Under the pieces are notes generated by a model, which saw nothing but the letters and a program-made list of their open reading frames with translations, was not told the origin of the DNA and did no database searches. Made by a program: the position numbers and the translations under genes. A DNA stretch of 64,000 bases from Osmia lignaria lignaria (taxonomy: Eukaryota; Arthropoda; Insecta; Hymenoptera; Megachilidae). Every line of letters begins with the position of its first letter. The first letter of the stretch is position 1. Location of the stretch: positions 2,294,001-2,358,000 of the forward strand of contig NW_027478168.1 in assembly GCF_051020975.1 (NCBI RefSeq), written 5' to 3'. Below, piece after piece: positions 1 to 12,726 of the stretch.

Positions 1-193
1 AAAGAAAGGGGCCACGGTGTTTCTGTATCTCTATTATGTTGGTGCGGCTTCGGAACTTTTAAATATCTTGATATATCTCGAGAACTACGCATCTGATTAA
101 AAAATATCATAGAACATAAAAAGTAGGAAACTTAATTCTCTACAAAAAAGGTCTGTTAACATTTTGCCATAGCTCGCTTCGTTTCCGAGATAT
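1..193 (+). repeat. Partial satellite monomer at left edge
   Basis: The window opens inside a monomer, at the AAAGAAAGGGGCCACGG part of the second internal element, and runs through the A-rich 3' part to the start of the first complete unit. The array therefore continues to the left, and this is not its natural edge. Confidence 0.95.
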
Positions 194-596
194 TTGCAGA
201 TTTATCTCAAGGGAAGGGGCCTGACGGACATATTTCGAGATATTTCTTCTTCTTGTTGTTCTTCTTCTGCACGGCTAAGCTGGAAGTGGCATTTGCAGCG
301 CGCAATAGTGCAGAGTTATCTCAAAGAAAGGGGCCACGGTGTTTCTGTATCTCTATTATGTTGGTGCGGCTGCGGAACTTTTAAATATCTTGATATATCT
401 CGAGAACTACGCATCTGATCAAAAAATATCATAGAACATAAAAAGTAGGAAACTAAATTCTCTACAAATAAAGTCTCTTAACATTTTGCCATAGCTCGCT
501 TCGTTTCCGAGATATTTGCAGATATATCTCAAGGGAAGGGGCCTGACGGACATATTTCGAGATATTTCTTCTTCTTGTTGTTCTTCTTCTGCACAG

Positions 597-624
597 CTAA
601 GCTGGAAGTGGCATTTCCAGCTCG
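597..624 (+). repeat. Short perfect hairpin word in monomer 516
   Basis: In this unit AGCTGGAA and TTCCAGCT flank a 7-bp loop (GTGGCAT), an 8-bp perfect stem. The two common subtypes each break one pair: the S type carries TTGCAGCT on the right, and the N/F type carries AACTGGAA on the left. Monomer 1482 shares the perfect form. It looks like a recombinant or ancestral haplotype rather than a conserved structure. Confidence 0.5.
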
Positions 625-1481
625 CAATAGTGCAGAGTTATCTCAAAGAAAGGGGCCACGGTGTTTCTGTATCTATATTATGTTGGTGCGGCTTCGGAAC
701 TTTTAAATATCTTGATATATCTCGAGAACTACGCATCTGATCAAAAAATATCATAGAACATAAAAAGTAGGAAACTTAATTCTCTACAAAAAAAGTCTCT
801 TAACATTTTGCCATAGCTCGCTTCGTTTCCGAGATATTTGCAGATTTATCTCAAGGGACGGGGCCTGACGGACATATTTCGAGATATTTCTTCTTCTTGT
901 TGTTCTTCTTCTGCACAGCTAAGCTGGAAGTGGCATTTACAGCTCGCAATAGTGCAGAGTTATCTCAAAGATAGGGGCCACGGTGGTTCTGTATCTCTAT
1001 TATGTTGGTGCGGCTTCGGAACTTTTAAATATCTTGATATATCTCGAGAACTACGCATCTGATCAAAAAATATCATAGAACATAAAAAGTAGGAAACTTA
1101 ATTCTCTACAAAAAAGGTCTCTTAACATTTTACCATGGCTCGCTTCGTTTCCGAGATATTTGCAGATATATCTCAAGGGAAGGGGCCTGACGGACATATT
1201 TCGTGATATTTCTTCTTCTTGTTGTTCTTCTTCTGCACGGCTAAGCTGGTAGTGGCATTTGCAGCGCGCAATAGTGCAGAGTTATCTCAAAGAAAGGGGC
1301 CACGGTGTTTCTGTATCTCTATTATGTTGGTGCCGCTTCGGAACTTTTAAATATCTTGATATATCTCGAGAACTACGCATCTGATCAAAAAATATCATAG
1401 AACGTAAAAAGTAGGAAACCTAATTTTCTACAAAAAAGGTCTCTTAACATTTTGCGGTAGCTCGCTTCGTTTCCGAGATAT

Positions 1482-1802
1482 TTGCAGATTTATCTCAAGG
1501 GAAGGGGCCTGACGGACATATTTCGAAATATTTCTTCTTCTTGTTGTTCTTCTTCTGCACAGCTAAGCTGGAAGTGGCATTTCCAGCTCGCAATAGTGCA
1601 GAGTTATCTCAAAGAAAGGGCCACCGTGTTTCTGTATCTCTATTATGTTGGTGCGGCTTCGGAACTTTTAAATATCTTGATATATCTCGAGAACTACGCA
1701 TCTGATCAAAAAATATCATAGAACATAAAAAGTAGGAAACTAAATTCTCTACAAATAAAGTCTCTTAACATTTTGCCATAGCTCGCTTCGTTTCCGAGAT
1801 AT
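1482..1802 (+). repeat. 321-bp monomer (1-bp deletion)
   Basis: One G is missing from the GGGGCC of internal element 2, near 1618-1621. Monomer 2447 has the same deletion, and both are followed by a unit with the ACAAATAAAG variant. This suggests a local 965-bp (three-monomer) duplication that has since diverged. Confidence 0.85.
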
Positions 1803-2446
1803 TTGCAGATATATCTCAAGGGAAGGGGCCTGACGGACATATTTCGAGATATTTCTTCTTCTTGTTGTTCTTCTTCTGCACAGCTAAGCTGGAAGTGGCA
1901 TTTGCAGCTCGCAATAGTGCAGAGTTATCTCAAAGAAAGGGGCCACGGCGTTTCTGTATCTCTATTATGTTGGTGCGGCTTCGGAACTTTTAAATATCTT
2001 GATATATCTCGAGAACTACGCATCTGATCAAAAAATATCATAGAACATAAAAAGTCGGAAACTTAATTCTCTACAAAAAAGGTCTCTTAACATTTTGCCA
2101 TAGCTCGCTTCGTTTCCGAGATATTTGCACATTTATCTCAAGGGAAGGGGCCTAACGGACATATTTCGAGATATTTCTTCTTCTTGTTGTTCTTCTTCTG
2201 CACAGCTAAACTGGAAGTGGCATTTCCAGCTCGCAATAGTGCAGAGTTTTCTCAAAGAAAGGGGCCACGGTGTTTCTGTATCTCTATTATGTTGGTGCGG
2301 CTTCGGAACTTTTAAATATCTTGATATATCTCGAGAACTACGCATCTGATCAAAAAATATCATAGAACGTAAAAAGTAGGAAACTTAATTCTCTACAAAA
2401 AAGGTCTCTTAACATTTTGCCATAGCTCGCTTCGTTTCCGAGATAT

Positions 2447-2767
2447 TTGCAGATTTATCTCAAGGGAAGGGGCCTGACGGACATATTTCGAGATATTTCT
2501 TCTTCTTGTTGTTCTTCTTCTGCACAGCTAAACTGGAAGTGGCATTTCCAGCTCGCAATAGTGCAGAGTTATCTCAAAGAGAGGGCCACCGTCTTTCTGT
2601 ATCTCTATTATGTTGGTGCGGCTTCGGAACTTTTAAGTATCTTGATATATCTCGAGAACTACGCATCTGATCAAAAAATATCCTAGAACATAAAAAGTAG
2701 GAAACTAAATTCTCTACAAATAAAGTCTCTTAACATTTTGCCATAGCTCGCTTCGTTTCCGAGATAT
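2447..2767 (+). repeat. 321-bp monomer (1-bp deletion)
   Basis: Carries the GGGGCC to GGGCC deletion near 2581-2585, shared with monomer 1482, but its upstream half is of the N/F rather than S type. The halves of the two units therefore have different histories. Confidence 0.85.
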
Positions 2768-4485
2768 TTGCAGATATATCTCAAGGGAAGGGGCCTGACG
2801 GACATATTTCGAGATATTTCTTCTTCTTGTTGTTCTTCTTCTGCACAGCTAACCTGGAAGTGGCATTTGCAGCTCGCAATAGTGCAGAGTTACCTCAAAG
2901 AAAGGGGCCACGGTGTTTCTGTATCTCTATTATGTTGGTGCGGCTTCGGAACTTTTAAATATCTTGATATATCTCGAGAACTACGCATCTGATCAAAAAA
3001 TATCATAGAACATAAAAAGTAGGAAACTTAATTCTCTACAAAAAAGGTCTCTTAACATTTTACCATGGCTCGCTTCGTTTCCGAGATATTTGCAGATATA
3101 TCTCAAGGGAAGGGGCCTGACGGACATATTTCGAGATATTTCTTCTTCTTGTTGTTCTTCTTCCGCACAGCTAAGCTGGAAGTGGCATTTGCGGCTCGCA
3201 CATGTGCAGAGATATCTCAGAGAAAGGGGCCACGGTGTTTCTGAATCTCTATTATGTTGGTGCGGCTTCGGAACTTTTAAATATCTCGATATATCTCGAA
3301 AACTACGCTTCTGATCAAAAAATATCATAGCACGTAAATTGTAGGAAACATAATTCTCTACAAAAAACGTCTCTTAACATTTTGCCATAGCTCGCTTCGT
3401 TTCCGAGATATTTGCAGATTTATCTCAAGGGAAGGGGCCTGACGGACATATTTCGGGATATTTCTTCTTCTTGTTGTTCTTCTTCTGCACAGCTAAGCTG
3501 GAAGTGGCATTTGCAGCTCGCAATAGTGCAGAGTTATCTCAAAGAAAGGGGCCACGGTGTTTCTGTATCTCTATTATGTTGGTGCGGCTTCGGAACTTTT
3601 AAATATCTTGATATATCTCGAGAACTACGCAGCAGATCGAAAAATATCATAGAACATGAAAAGTAGGAAACTTAATTCTCTACAAAAAAGGTCTCTTAAC
3701 ATTTTGCAATAGCTCGCTACGTTTCTGAGATATTTGCAGATTTATCTCAAGGGAAGGGGCCTGACGGACATATTTCGAGATATTTCTTCTTCTTGTTGTT
3801 CTTCTTCTGCACAGCTAAGCTGGTAGTGGCATTTGCAGCTCGCAATAGTGCAGAGTTATCTCAAAGAAAGGGGCCACGGTGTTTCTGTATCTCTATTATG
3901 TTGGTGCGGCTTCGGAACTTTTAAATATCTTGATATATCTCGAGAACTACGCATCTGATCAAAAAATATCATACAACATAAAAAGTAGGAAACTTAATTC
4001 TCTACAAAAAAGGTCTCTTAACATTTTGCCATAGCTCGCTTCGTTTCCGAGATATTTGCAGATTTATCTCGAGGGAAGGGGACGGACGGACATATTTCGA
4101 CATATTTCTTCTTCTTGTTGTTCTTCTTCCTCACAGCTAAACTGGAAGTGGCATTTCCAGCTCGCAATAGTGCAGAGTTATCTGAAAGAAAGGGGCCACG
4201 GTGTTGCTGTATCTCTATTATGTTGGTGCGGCTTCCGAACTTTTAAATATCTTGATATATCTCGAGAACTACGCATCTGATCAAAAAATATCATAGAACA
4301 TAAAAAGTAGGAAACTTAATTCTCTACAAATAAGGTCTTTTAACATTTTGCCATAGCTCGTTTTGTTTCCGAGATATTTGCAGATTTATCTCAAGGGAAG
4401 GGGCCTGGCGGACATATTTCGAGATATTTCTTCTTCTTGTTGTTCTTCTTCTGCACAGCTAAGCTGGAAGTGGCATTTGCAGCTG

Positions 4486-5218
4486 GCAATAGTGCAGAGT
4501 TATCTCAAAGAAAGGGGCCACGGTGTTTCTGTATCTCTATTATGTTGGTGCGGCTTCGGATCTTTTAAATATCTTGATATATCTCGAGAACTACGCATCT
4601 GATTAAAAAATATCATAGAACATAAAAAGTAGGGAACATAATTCTCTACAAAAAAGGTCTCTAAACATTTTGCCATAGCTCGCTTCGTTTCCGAGATATT
4701 TGCAGATTTATCTCGAGGGAAGGGGCCTGTCGGACATATTTCGAGATATTTCTTCTTCTTGTTGTTCTTCTTCTGCACAGCTAAGCTGGAAGTGGCATTT
4801 GCGGCTCGCACTAGTGCAGAGTTATCTCAAAGAAAGGGGCCACGGTGTTTCTGTATCTCTATTATGTTGGTGCGGCTTCGGAACTTTTAAATATCTCGAT
4901 ATATCTCGAAAACTACGCTTCTGATCAAAAAATATCATAGAACATGAATTGTGGGGAACATAATTCTCTACAAAAAAGGTCTCTTAAGATTTTGCCATAG
5001 CTCGTTTCGTTTCCGAGATATTTGCAGATATATCTCAAGGGAAGGGGCCTGACGGACATATTTCGAGATATTTCTTCTTCTTGTTGTTCTTCTTCTGCAC
5101 AGCTAAGCTGGAAGTGGCATTTGCAGCTCGCAATAGTGCAGAGTTATCTCAAAGAAAGGGGCCACGGTGTTTCTGTATCTCTATTATGTTGGTGCGGCTT
5201 CGGAACTTTTAAATATCT
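4486..5218 (+). repeat. Duplicated segment A, copy 1 (4-monomer shift)
   Basis: This segment matches 5774-6506 at a shift of 1288 bp (four monomers). Shared private variants are GGATCTTTTAAAT, CTGATTAAAAAA, AGGGAACATAAT, CTCTAAACAT, CTCGAGGGAAGG, CCTGTCGG and CATGAATTGTGGGG. The match ends inside the monomer at 5022, where copy 1 switches to the CTCGATATA form and copy 2 does not. Confidence 0.85.
4700..5021 (+). repeat. Example of the KF monomer subfamily
   Basis: KF-type units carry linked differences from the common type within about 90 bp: CTCGATATATC for CTTGATATATC, CTCGAAAAC for CTCGAGAAC, ACGCTTCTG for ACGCATCTG, ATAAATTGTAGG for ATAAAAAGTAGG, and AACATAAT for AACTTAAT. Examples start at 3090, 4700, 5988, 6954, 7920, 9530, 14038, 24987, 33035, 34966, 37541, 44625, 54285 and 60403. 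They lose the CTCGAG site. Mosaic units (27885, 31104) have only the later changes, which points to conversion tracts inside the block. Confidence 0.88.
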
Positions 5219-5798
5219 CGATATATCTCGAAAACTACGCTTCTGATCCAAAAATATCATCGAACATAAATTGTAGGAAACATAATTCTCTACAAAAAAG
5301 GTCTCTTAAGATTTTGCCACAGCTCGTTTCGTTTCCGAGATATTTGCAGATATATCTCAAGGGAAGGGGCCTGACGGACATATTTCGAGATATTTCTTCT
5401 TCTTGTTGTTCTTCTTCTGCACAGCTAAACTGGAAGTGGCATTTCCAGCCCGCAATAGTGCAGAGTTATCTCAAAGAAAGGGGCCACGGTGTTTCTGTAT
5501 CTCTATTATGTTGGTGCGGCTTCGGAACTTTTAAATATCTTGATACATCTCGAGAACTACGCATCTGATCAAAAAATATCATAGAACATAAAAAGTAGGA
5601 AACTTAATTCTCTACAAAAAAGGTCTCTTAACATTCTGCCATAGCTCGCTTCGTTTCCGAGATATGTGCAGATTTATCTCAAGGGAAGGGGCCTGACGGA
5701 CATATTTCGAGATATTTCTTCTTCTTGTTGTTCTTCTTCTGCACAGCTAAGCTGGAAGTGGCATTTGCAGCTCGCAATAGTGCAGAGTTATCTCAAAG
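5135..5798 (+). repeat. Duplicated segment B, copy 1 (6-monomer shift)
   Basis: Matches 7067-7730 at a shift of 1932 bp. Shared private variants include CTGATCCAAAAATATC, ATCGAACATAAATTG, TTGCCACAGCTCG, TTCCAGCCCGC, CTTGATACATC, ACATTCTGCC and GAGATATGTGCAG. It overlaps the end of segment A copy 1, so two duplication events interleave here. Confidence 0.85.
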
Positions 5799-6506
5799 AA
5801 AGGGGCCACGGTGTTTCTGTATCTCTATTATGTTGGTGCGGCTTCGGATCTTTTAAATATCTTGATATATCTCGAGAACTACGCATCTGATTAAAAAATA
5901 TCATAGAACATAAAAAGTAGGGAACATAATTCTCTACAAAAAAGGTCTCTAAACATTTTGCCATAGCTCGCTTCGTTTCCGAGATATTTGCAGATTTATC
6001 TCGAGGGAAGGGGCCTGTCGGACATATTTCGAGATATTTCTTCTTCTTGTTGTTCTTCTTCTGCACAGCTAAGCTGGAAGTGGCATTTGCGGCTCGCACT
6101 AGTGCAGAGTTATCTCAAAGAAAGGGGCCACGGTGTTTCTGTATCTCTATTATGTTGGTGCGGCTTCGGAACTTTTAAATATCTCGATATATCTCGAAAA
6201 CTACGCTTCTGATCAAAAAATATCATAGAACATGAATTGTGGGGAACATAATTCTCTACAAAAAAGGTCTCTTAAGATTTTGCCATAGCTCGTTTCGTTT
6301 CCGAGATATTTGCAGATATATCTCAAGGGAAGGGGCCTGACGGACATATTTCGAGATATTTCTTCTTCTTGTTGTTCTTCTTCTGCACAGCTAAGCTGGA
6401 AGTGGCATTTGCAGCTCGCAATAGTGCAGAGTTATCTCAAAGAAAGGGGCCACGGTGTTTCTGTATCTCTATTATGTTGGTGCGGCTTCGGAACTTTTAA
6501 ATATCT
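5774..6506 (+). repeat. Duplicated segment A, copy 2
   Basis: Second copy of the segment at 4486-5218, carrying all of its private variants. The edges lie within monomers, not at a fixed register point, as expected of unequal crossing over. Confidence 0.85.
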
Positions 6507-7066
6507 TGATATATCTCGAGAACTACGCATCTGATCAAAAAATATCATAGAACATAAAAAGTAGGAAACTTAATTCTCTACAAAAAAGGTCTCTTAACAT
6601 TTTGCCATAGCTCGCTTCGTTTCCGAGATATTTGCAGATTTATCTCAAGGGAAGGGGCCTGACGGACATATTTCGAGATATTTCTTCTGCTTGTTGTTCT
6701 TCTTCTGCACAGCTAAACTGGAAGTGGCATTTCCAGCTCGCAATAGTGCAGAGTTATCTCAAAGAAAGGGGCCACGGTGTTTCTGTATCTCTATTATGTT
6801 GGTGCGGCTTCGGAACTTTTAAATATCTTGATATATCTCGAGAACTACGCATCTGATCAAAAAATATCATGGAACATAAAAAGTAGGAAACTTAATTCTC
6901 TACAGAAAAGGTCTCTTGACATTTTGCCATAGCTCGCTTCGTTTCCGAGATATTTGCAGATTTATCTCGAGGGAAGGGGCCTGACGGACATATTTCGAGA
7001 TATTTCTTCTTCTTGTTGTTCTTCTTCTGCACAGCTAAGCTGGAAGTGGCATTTGCGGCTCGCACT

Positions 7067-7730
7067 AGTGCAGAGTTATCTCAAAGAAAGGGGCCACGGT
7101 GTTTCTGTATCTCTATTATGTTGGTGCGGCTTCGGAACTTTTAAATATCTCGATATATCTCGAAAACTACGCTTCTGATCCAAAAATATCATCGAACATA
7201 AATTGTAGGAAACATAATTCTCTACAAAAAAGGTCTCTTAAGATTTTGCCACAGCTCGTTTCGTTTCCGAGATATTTGCAGATATATCTCAAGGGAAGGG
7301 GCCTGACGGACATATTTCGAGATATTTCTTCTTCTTGTTGTTCTTCTTCTGCACAGCTAAACTGGAAGTGGCATTTCCAGCCCGCAATAGTGCAGAGTTA
7401 TCTCAAAGAAAGGGGCCACGGTGTTTCTGTATCTCTATTATGTTGGTGCGGCTTCGGAACTTTTAAATATCTTGATACATCTCGAGAACTACGCATCTGA
7501 TCAAAAAATATCATAGAACATAAAAAGTAGGAAACTTAATTCTCTACAAAAAAGGTCTCTTAACATTCTGCCATAGCTCGCTTCGTTTCCGAGATATGTG
7601 CAGATTTATCTCAAGGGAAGGGGCCTGACGGACATATTTCGAGATATTTCTTCTTCTTGTTGTTCTTCTTCTGCACAGCTAAGCTGGAAGTGGCATTTGC
7701 AGCTCGCAATAGTGCAGAGTTATCTCAAAG
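7067..7730 (+). repeat. Duplicated segment B, copy 2
   Basis: Second copy of 5135-5798 with the same chain of rare variants. Copy 2 stops matching at GGAAGGGACC (about 7731), a change private to monomer 7598. Confidence 0.85.
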
Positions 7731-8029
7731 GAAGGGACCACGGTGTTTCTGTATCTCTATTATGTTGGTGCGGCTTCGGAACTTTTAAATATCTTGATAT
7801 ATGTCGAGAACTACGCATCTGATCAAAAAATATCATAGAACATAAAAAGTAGGAAACTTAATTCTCTACAAAAAAGGTCTCTTAACATTTTGCCATAGCT
7901 CGCTTCGTTTCCGAGATATTTGCAGATTTATCTCGAGGGAAGGGGCCTGACGGACATATTTCGAGATATTTCTTCTTCTTGTTGTTCTTCTTCTGCACAG
8001 CTAAGCTGGAAGTGGCATTTGCGGCTCGC

Positions 8030-8606
8030 ACTAGTGCAGAGTTATCTCAAAGAAAGGGGCCACGGTGTTTCTGTATCTCTATTATGTTGGTGCGGCTTCG
8101 GAACTTTTAAATATCTCGATATATCTCGAAAACTACGCTTCTGATCAAAAAATATCATAGAACATAAATTGTAGAAAACATAATTCTCTACAAAAAAGGT
8201 CTCTTAAGATTTTGCCATAGCTCGTTTCGTTTACGAGATATTTGCAGATATATCTCAAGGGAAGGGGCCTGACGGACATATTTCGAGATATTTCTTCTTC
8301 TTGTTGTTCTTCTTCTGCACAGCTAAGCTGGAAGTGGCATTTGCAGCTCGCAATAGTGCAGAGTTATCTCAAAGAAAGGGGCCACGGTGTTTCTGTATCT
8401 CTATTATGTTGGTGCGGCTTCGGAACTTTTAAATATCTCGATATATCTCGAAAACTACGCTTCTAATCAAAAAATATCATAGAACATAAATTGTAGGAAA
8501 CATAATTCTCTACAAAAAAGGTCTCTTAACATTTTGCCATAGCTCGCGTCGTTTCCGAGATATTTGCAGATATATCTCATGGGAAGGGGCCTGACGGACA
8601 TATTTC
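8030..8606 (+). repeat. Duplicated segment C, copy 1 (4-monomer shift)
   Basis: Matches about 9318-9894 at a shift of 1288 bp. Shared markers are GTAGAAAACATAAT, CTTAAGATTTTG, CGTTTACGAG, CTTCTAATC, GCTCGCGTCG and CTCATGGGAAGG. The match continues beyond 8606 with scattered mismatches. Confidence 0.75.
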
Positions 8607-9317
8607 GAGATATTTCTTCTTCTTGTTGTTCTTCTTCTGCACAGCTAAGCTGGAAGTGGCATTTACAGCTCGCATTAGTGCAGAGTTATCTCAAAGAAAG
8701 GGGCCACGGTGTTTCTGTATCTCTATTATGTTGGTGCGGCTTCGGAACTTTTAAATATCTCGATATATCTCGAAAACTACGCTTCTGATCAAAAAAAATC
8801 GTAGAACATAAATTGTAGAAAACATAATTCTCTACAAAAAAGGTCTCTTAACATTTTGCCATAGTTCTCTTCGTTTCCGAGATATTTGCAGATTTATCTC
8901 AAGGGAAGGGGCCTGACGGACATATTTCGAGATATTTCTTCTTCTTGTTGTTCTTCTTCTGCACAGCTAAGCTGGAAGTGGCATTTGCAGCGCCCAATAG
9001 TGCAGAGTTATCTCAAAGAAAGGGGCCACGGTGTTTGTGTATCTCTATTATGTTGGTGCGGCTTCGGAACTTTTAAATATCTTGATATATCTCGAGAACT
9101 ACGCATCTGATCAAAAAATATCATAGAACATAAAAAGTAGGAAACTTAATTCTCTACAAAAAAGGTCTCTTAACATTTTCCCATAGTTCTCTTCGTTTCC
9201 GAGATATTTGCAGATTTATCTCAAGGGAAGGGGCCTGACGGACATATTTCGAGATATTTCTTCTTCTTGTTGTTCTTCTTCTGCACAGCTAAGCTGGAAG
9301 TGGCATTTGCAGCGCCC

Positions 9318-9894
9318 AATAGTGCAGAGTTATCTCAAAGAAAGGGGCCACGGTGTTTCTGTATCTCTATTATGTTGGTGCGGCTTCGGAACTTTTAAAT
9401 ATCTCGATATATCTCGAAAACTACGCTTCTGATCAAAAAATATCATAGAACATAAATTGTAGAAAACATAATTCTCTACAAAAAAGGTCTCTTAAGATTT
9501 TGCCATAGCTCGTTTCGTTTACGAGATATTTGCAGATATATCTCAAGGGAAGGGGCCTGACGGACATATTTCGAGATATTTCTTCTTCTTGTTGTTCTTC
9601 TTCTGCACAGCTAAGCTGGAAGTGGCATTTGCAGCTCGCAATAGTGCAGAGTTATCTCAAAGAAAGGGGCCACGGTGTTTCTGTATCTCTATTATGTTGG
9701 TGCGGCTTCGGAACTTTTAAATATCTCGATATATCTCGAAAACTACGCTTCTAATCAAAAAATATCATAGAACATAAATTGTAGGAAACATAATTCTCTA
9801 CAAAAAAGGTCTCTTAACATTTTGCCATAGCTCGCGTCGTTTCCGAGATATTTGCAGATATATCTCATGGGAAGGGGCCTGACGGACATATTTC
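9318..9894 (+). repeat. Duplicated segment C, copy 2
   Basis: Second copy of 8030-8606. It also overlaps 9602-10018, which matches 16042-16458 at a shift of 6440 bp with one mismatch seen. The same stretch therefore seeded two later duplications. Confidence 0.75.
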
Positions 9895-9975
9895 CAGATA
9901 TTTCTTCTTCTTGTTGTTCTTCTTCTGCACAGCTAAGCTGGAAGTGGCATTTACAGCTCGCATTAGTGCAGAGAC

Positions 9976-12279
9976 ATCTCAAAGAAAGGGGCCACGGTGT
10001 TTCTGTATCTCTATTATGTTTTTGCGGCTTCGGAACTTTTAAATATCTTGATATATCTCGGGAACTACGCATCTGATCAAAAAATATCATAGAACATAAA
10101 AAGTAGGAAACATAATTCTCTACAAAAAAGGTCTCTTAACATTTTGCCATAGTTCTCTTCGTTTCCGAGATATTTGCAGATTTATCTCAAGGGAAGGGGC
10201 CTGACGGACATATTTCGAGATATTTCTTCTTCCTGTTGTTCTTCTTCTGCACAGCTAAGCTGGAAGTGGCATTTGCAGCGCCCAATATTGCAGAGTTATC
10301 TCAAGGAAAGGGGCCACGGTGTTTCTGTATCTCTATTATGTTGGTGCGGCTTCGGAACTTTTAAATATCTTGATATATCTCGAGAACTACGCATCTGATC
10401 AAAAAATATCATAGAACATAAAAAGTAGGAAACTTAATTCTCAACAAAAAAGGTCTCTTAACATTTTCCCATAGCTGGCATCGTTTCCGAGATATTTGCA
10501 GATATATCTCAAGGGAAGGGGCCTGACGGACATATTTCGAGATATTTCTTCTTCTTGTTGTTCTTCTTCTGCACAGCTAAGCTGGAAGTGGCATTTACAG
10601 CTCGCAATAGTGCAGAGTTATCTCAAAGAAAGGGGCCACGGTGTTTCTGTATCTCTATTATGTTTTTGCGGCTTCGGAACTTTTAAATATCTTGATATAT
10701 CTCGGGAACTACGCATCTGATCAAAAAATATCATAGAACATAAAAAGTAGGAAACTTAATTCTCTACAAAAAAGGTCTCTTAACATTTTGCCATAGTTCT
10801 CTTCGTTTCCGAGATATTTGCAGATTTATCTCAAGGGAAGGGGCCTGACGGACATATTTCGAGATATTTCTTCTTCTTGTTGTTCTTCTTCTGCACAGCT
10901 AAGCTGGAAGTGGCATTTGCAGCGCCCAATATTGCAGAGTTATCTCAAGGAAAGGGGCCACGGTGTTTCTGTATCTCTATTATGTTGGTGCGGCTTCGGA
11001 ACTTTTAAATATCTTGATATATCTCGAGAACTACGCATCTGATCAAAAAATATCATAGAACATAAAAAGTAGGAAACTTAATTCTCAACAAAAAAGGTCT
11101 CTTAACATTTTCCCATAGCTGGCATCGTTTCCGAGATATTTGCAGATTTAGCTCAAGGGAAGGGGCCTGACGGACATATTCCGAGATATTTCTTCTTCTT
11201 GTTGTTCTTCTTCTGGACAGCTATGCTGGAAGTGGCATTTGCGGCTCGCACTAGTGCAGAGTTATCTCAAAGAAAGGGGCCACGGTGTTTCTGTATCTCA
11301 ATTATGTTGGTGCGGCTTCGGAACTTTTAAATATCTCGATATATCTCGAAAACTACGCTTCTGATCAAAAAATATCTAAGAACATAAATTGTAGGAAACA
11401 TAATTCTCTACAAAAAAGGTCTCTTAACATTTTGAAATAGCTCGGTTCGTTTCCGAGATATTTGCAGATATATCTCAAGGGAAGGGGCCTGACGGACATA
11501 TTTCGAGATATTTCTTCTTCTTGTTGTTCTTCCTCTGCACAGCTAAGCTGGAAGTGGCATTTACAGCTCGCAATAGTGCAGAGTTATCTCAAAGAAAGGG
11601 GCCACGGTGTTTCTGTATCTCTATTATGTTGGTGCGGCTTCGGAACTTTTAAATATCTTGATATATCTCGGAAACTACGCATCTGATCAAAAAATATCAT
11701 AGAACATAAAAAGTAGGAAACTTAATTCTCTACAAAAAAGGTCTCTTAACATTTTGCCATAGTTCTCTTCGTTTCCGAGATATTTGCAGATTTATCTCAA
11801 GGGAAGGGGCCTGACGGACATATTTCGAGATATTTCTTCTTCTTGTTGTTCTTCTTCTGCACAGCTAAGCTGGAAGTGGCATTTGCAGCGCCCAATATTG
11901 CAGAGTTATCTCAAGGAAAGGGGCCACGGTGTTTCTGTATCTCTATTATGTTGGTGCGGCTTCGGAACTTTTAAATATCTTGATATATCTCGAGAACTAC
12001 GCATCTGATCAAAAAATATCATAGAACATAAAAAGTAGGAAACTTAATTCTCAACAAAAAAGGTCTCTTAACATTTTCCCATAGCTGGCATCGTTTCCGA
12101 GATATTTGCAGATTTAGCTCAAGGGAAGGGGCCTGACGGACATATTCCGAGATATTTCTTCTTCTTGTTGTTCTTCTTCTGGACAGCTATGCTGGAAGTG
12201 GCATTTGCGGCTCGCACTAGTGCAGAGTTATCTCAAAGAAAGGGGCCACGGTGTTTCTGTATCTCAATTATGTTGGTGC
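9976..12279 (+). repeat. 2.3-kb duplicated block, copy 1
   Basis: Matches 16738-19041 at a constant shift of 6762 bp (21 monomers). The chain of rare markers includes ATGTTTTTGCGGC, AGTTCTCTTCG, GCAGCGCCCAATATTGC, CTCAACAAAAAAGG, AGCTGGCATCG, GATTTAGCTCAAGG, CTTCTGGACAGCTATGC, ATCTCAATTATG and TTTTGAAATAGCTCGG. Only one or two differences were noticed, for example near 10111. Both copies contain the internal 966-bp trimer repeat, so that trimer duplicated first. Confidence 0.88.
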
Positions 12280-12726
12280 GGCTTCGGAACTTTTAAATAT
12301 CTCGATATATCTCGAAAACTACGCTTCTGATCAAAAAATATCTAAGAACATAAATTGTAGGAAACATAATTCTCTACAAAAAAGGTCTCTTAACATTTTG
12401 AAATAGCTCGGTTCGTTTCCGAGATATTTGCAGATATATCTCAAGGGAAGGGGCCTGACGGACATATTTCGAGATATTTCTTCTTCTTGTTGTTCTTCCT
12501 CTGCACAGCTAAGCTGGAAGTGGCATTTACAGCTCGCAATAGTGCAGAGTTATCTCAAAGAAAGGGGCCACGGTGTTTCTGTATCTCTATTATGTTGGTG
12601 CGGCTTCGGAACTTTTAAATATCTTGATATATCTCGGAAACTACGCATCTGATCAAAAAATATCATAGAACATAAAAAGTAGGAAACTTAATTCTCTACA
12701 AAAAAGGTCTCTTAACATTTTGCCAT
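10708..12726 (+). repeat. Tandem 3-monomer higher-order repeat (966 bp)
   Basis: Sequence from 10708 to 11760 recurs at 11674-12726 (shift 966), giving about 2.1 copies of a three-monomer unit. The unit consists of a monomer with GCAGCGCCCAATATTGC, a KF-like monomer with TTTAGCTC and CTGGACAGCTATGC, and a monomer with TTCCTCTGCAC and CTCGGAAACTAC. The TTTAGCTC variant puts a stop in the short forward frame, and that broken unit has been copied with the rest. Confidence 0.87.

Noticed and set aside
194..418. Frame of 74 codons recurring in most monomers, as a small protein family
   Set aside because: It starts at TTG, lies within a satellite unit whose length is not a multiple of 3, and is interrupted by stops or frameshifts in many copies that were themselves amplified. 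No known domain is visible. The residues SSSCCSSS simply translate the TTC-rich tract.
1482..3089. A clean 965-bp trimer higher-order repeat at the left end
   Set aside because: Monomers 1482/2447 and 1803/2768 share a deletion and the AAATAAAG variant, but their 5' halves differ in subtype and 2125 and 3090 are dissimilar. Only a partial, diverged relation is supported.
2993..3328. Antisense frames of 76-111 codons (also 4500-4811, 9755-10090, 54615-54845)
   Set aside because: They are reverse-strand reads of the same unit. The EEEQQEEE stretch is the complement of the TTC tract. They are open only in certain variants and show no gene context.
5167..5568. 133-codon frame crossing two monomers (also at 7099-7500)
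   Set aside because: It exists only because CTGATCAAA became CTGATCCAA and the TAG in GCCATAGC became GCCACAGC. The two copies are one duplicated segment, not independent conservation.
11441..11456. RNA polymerase III B-box-like GGTTCGTTTCC in monomers 11462, 12428 and 18224
   Set aside because: The key A after GGTTCG is T. The typical unit has GCTTCG, and no A-box or tRNA-like fold is present, so this is a point variant rather than SINE ancestry.
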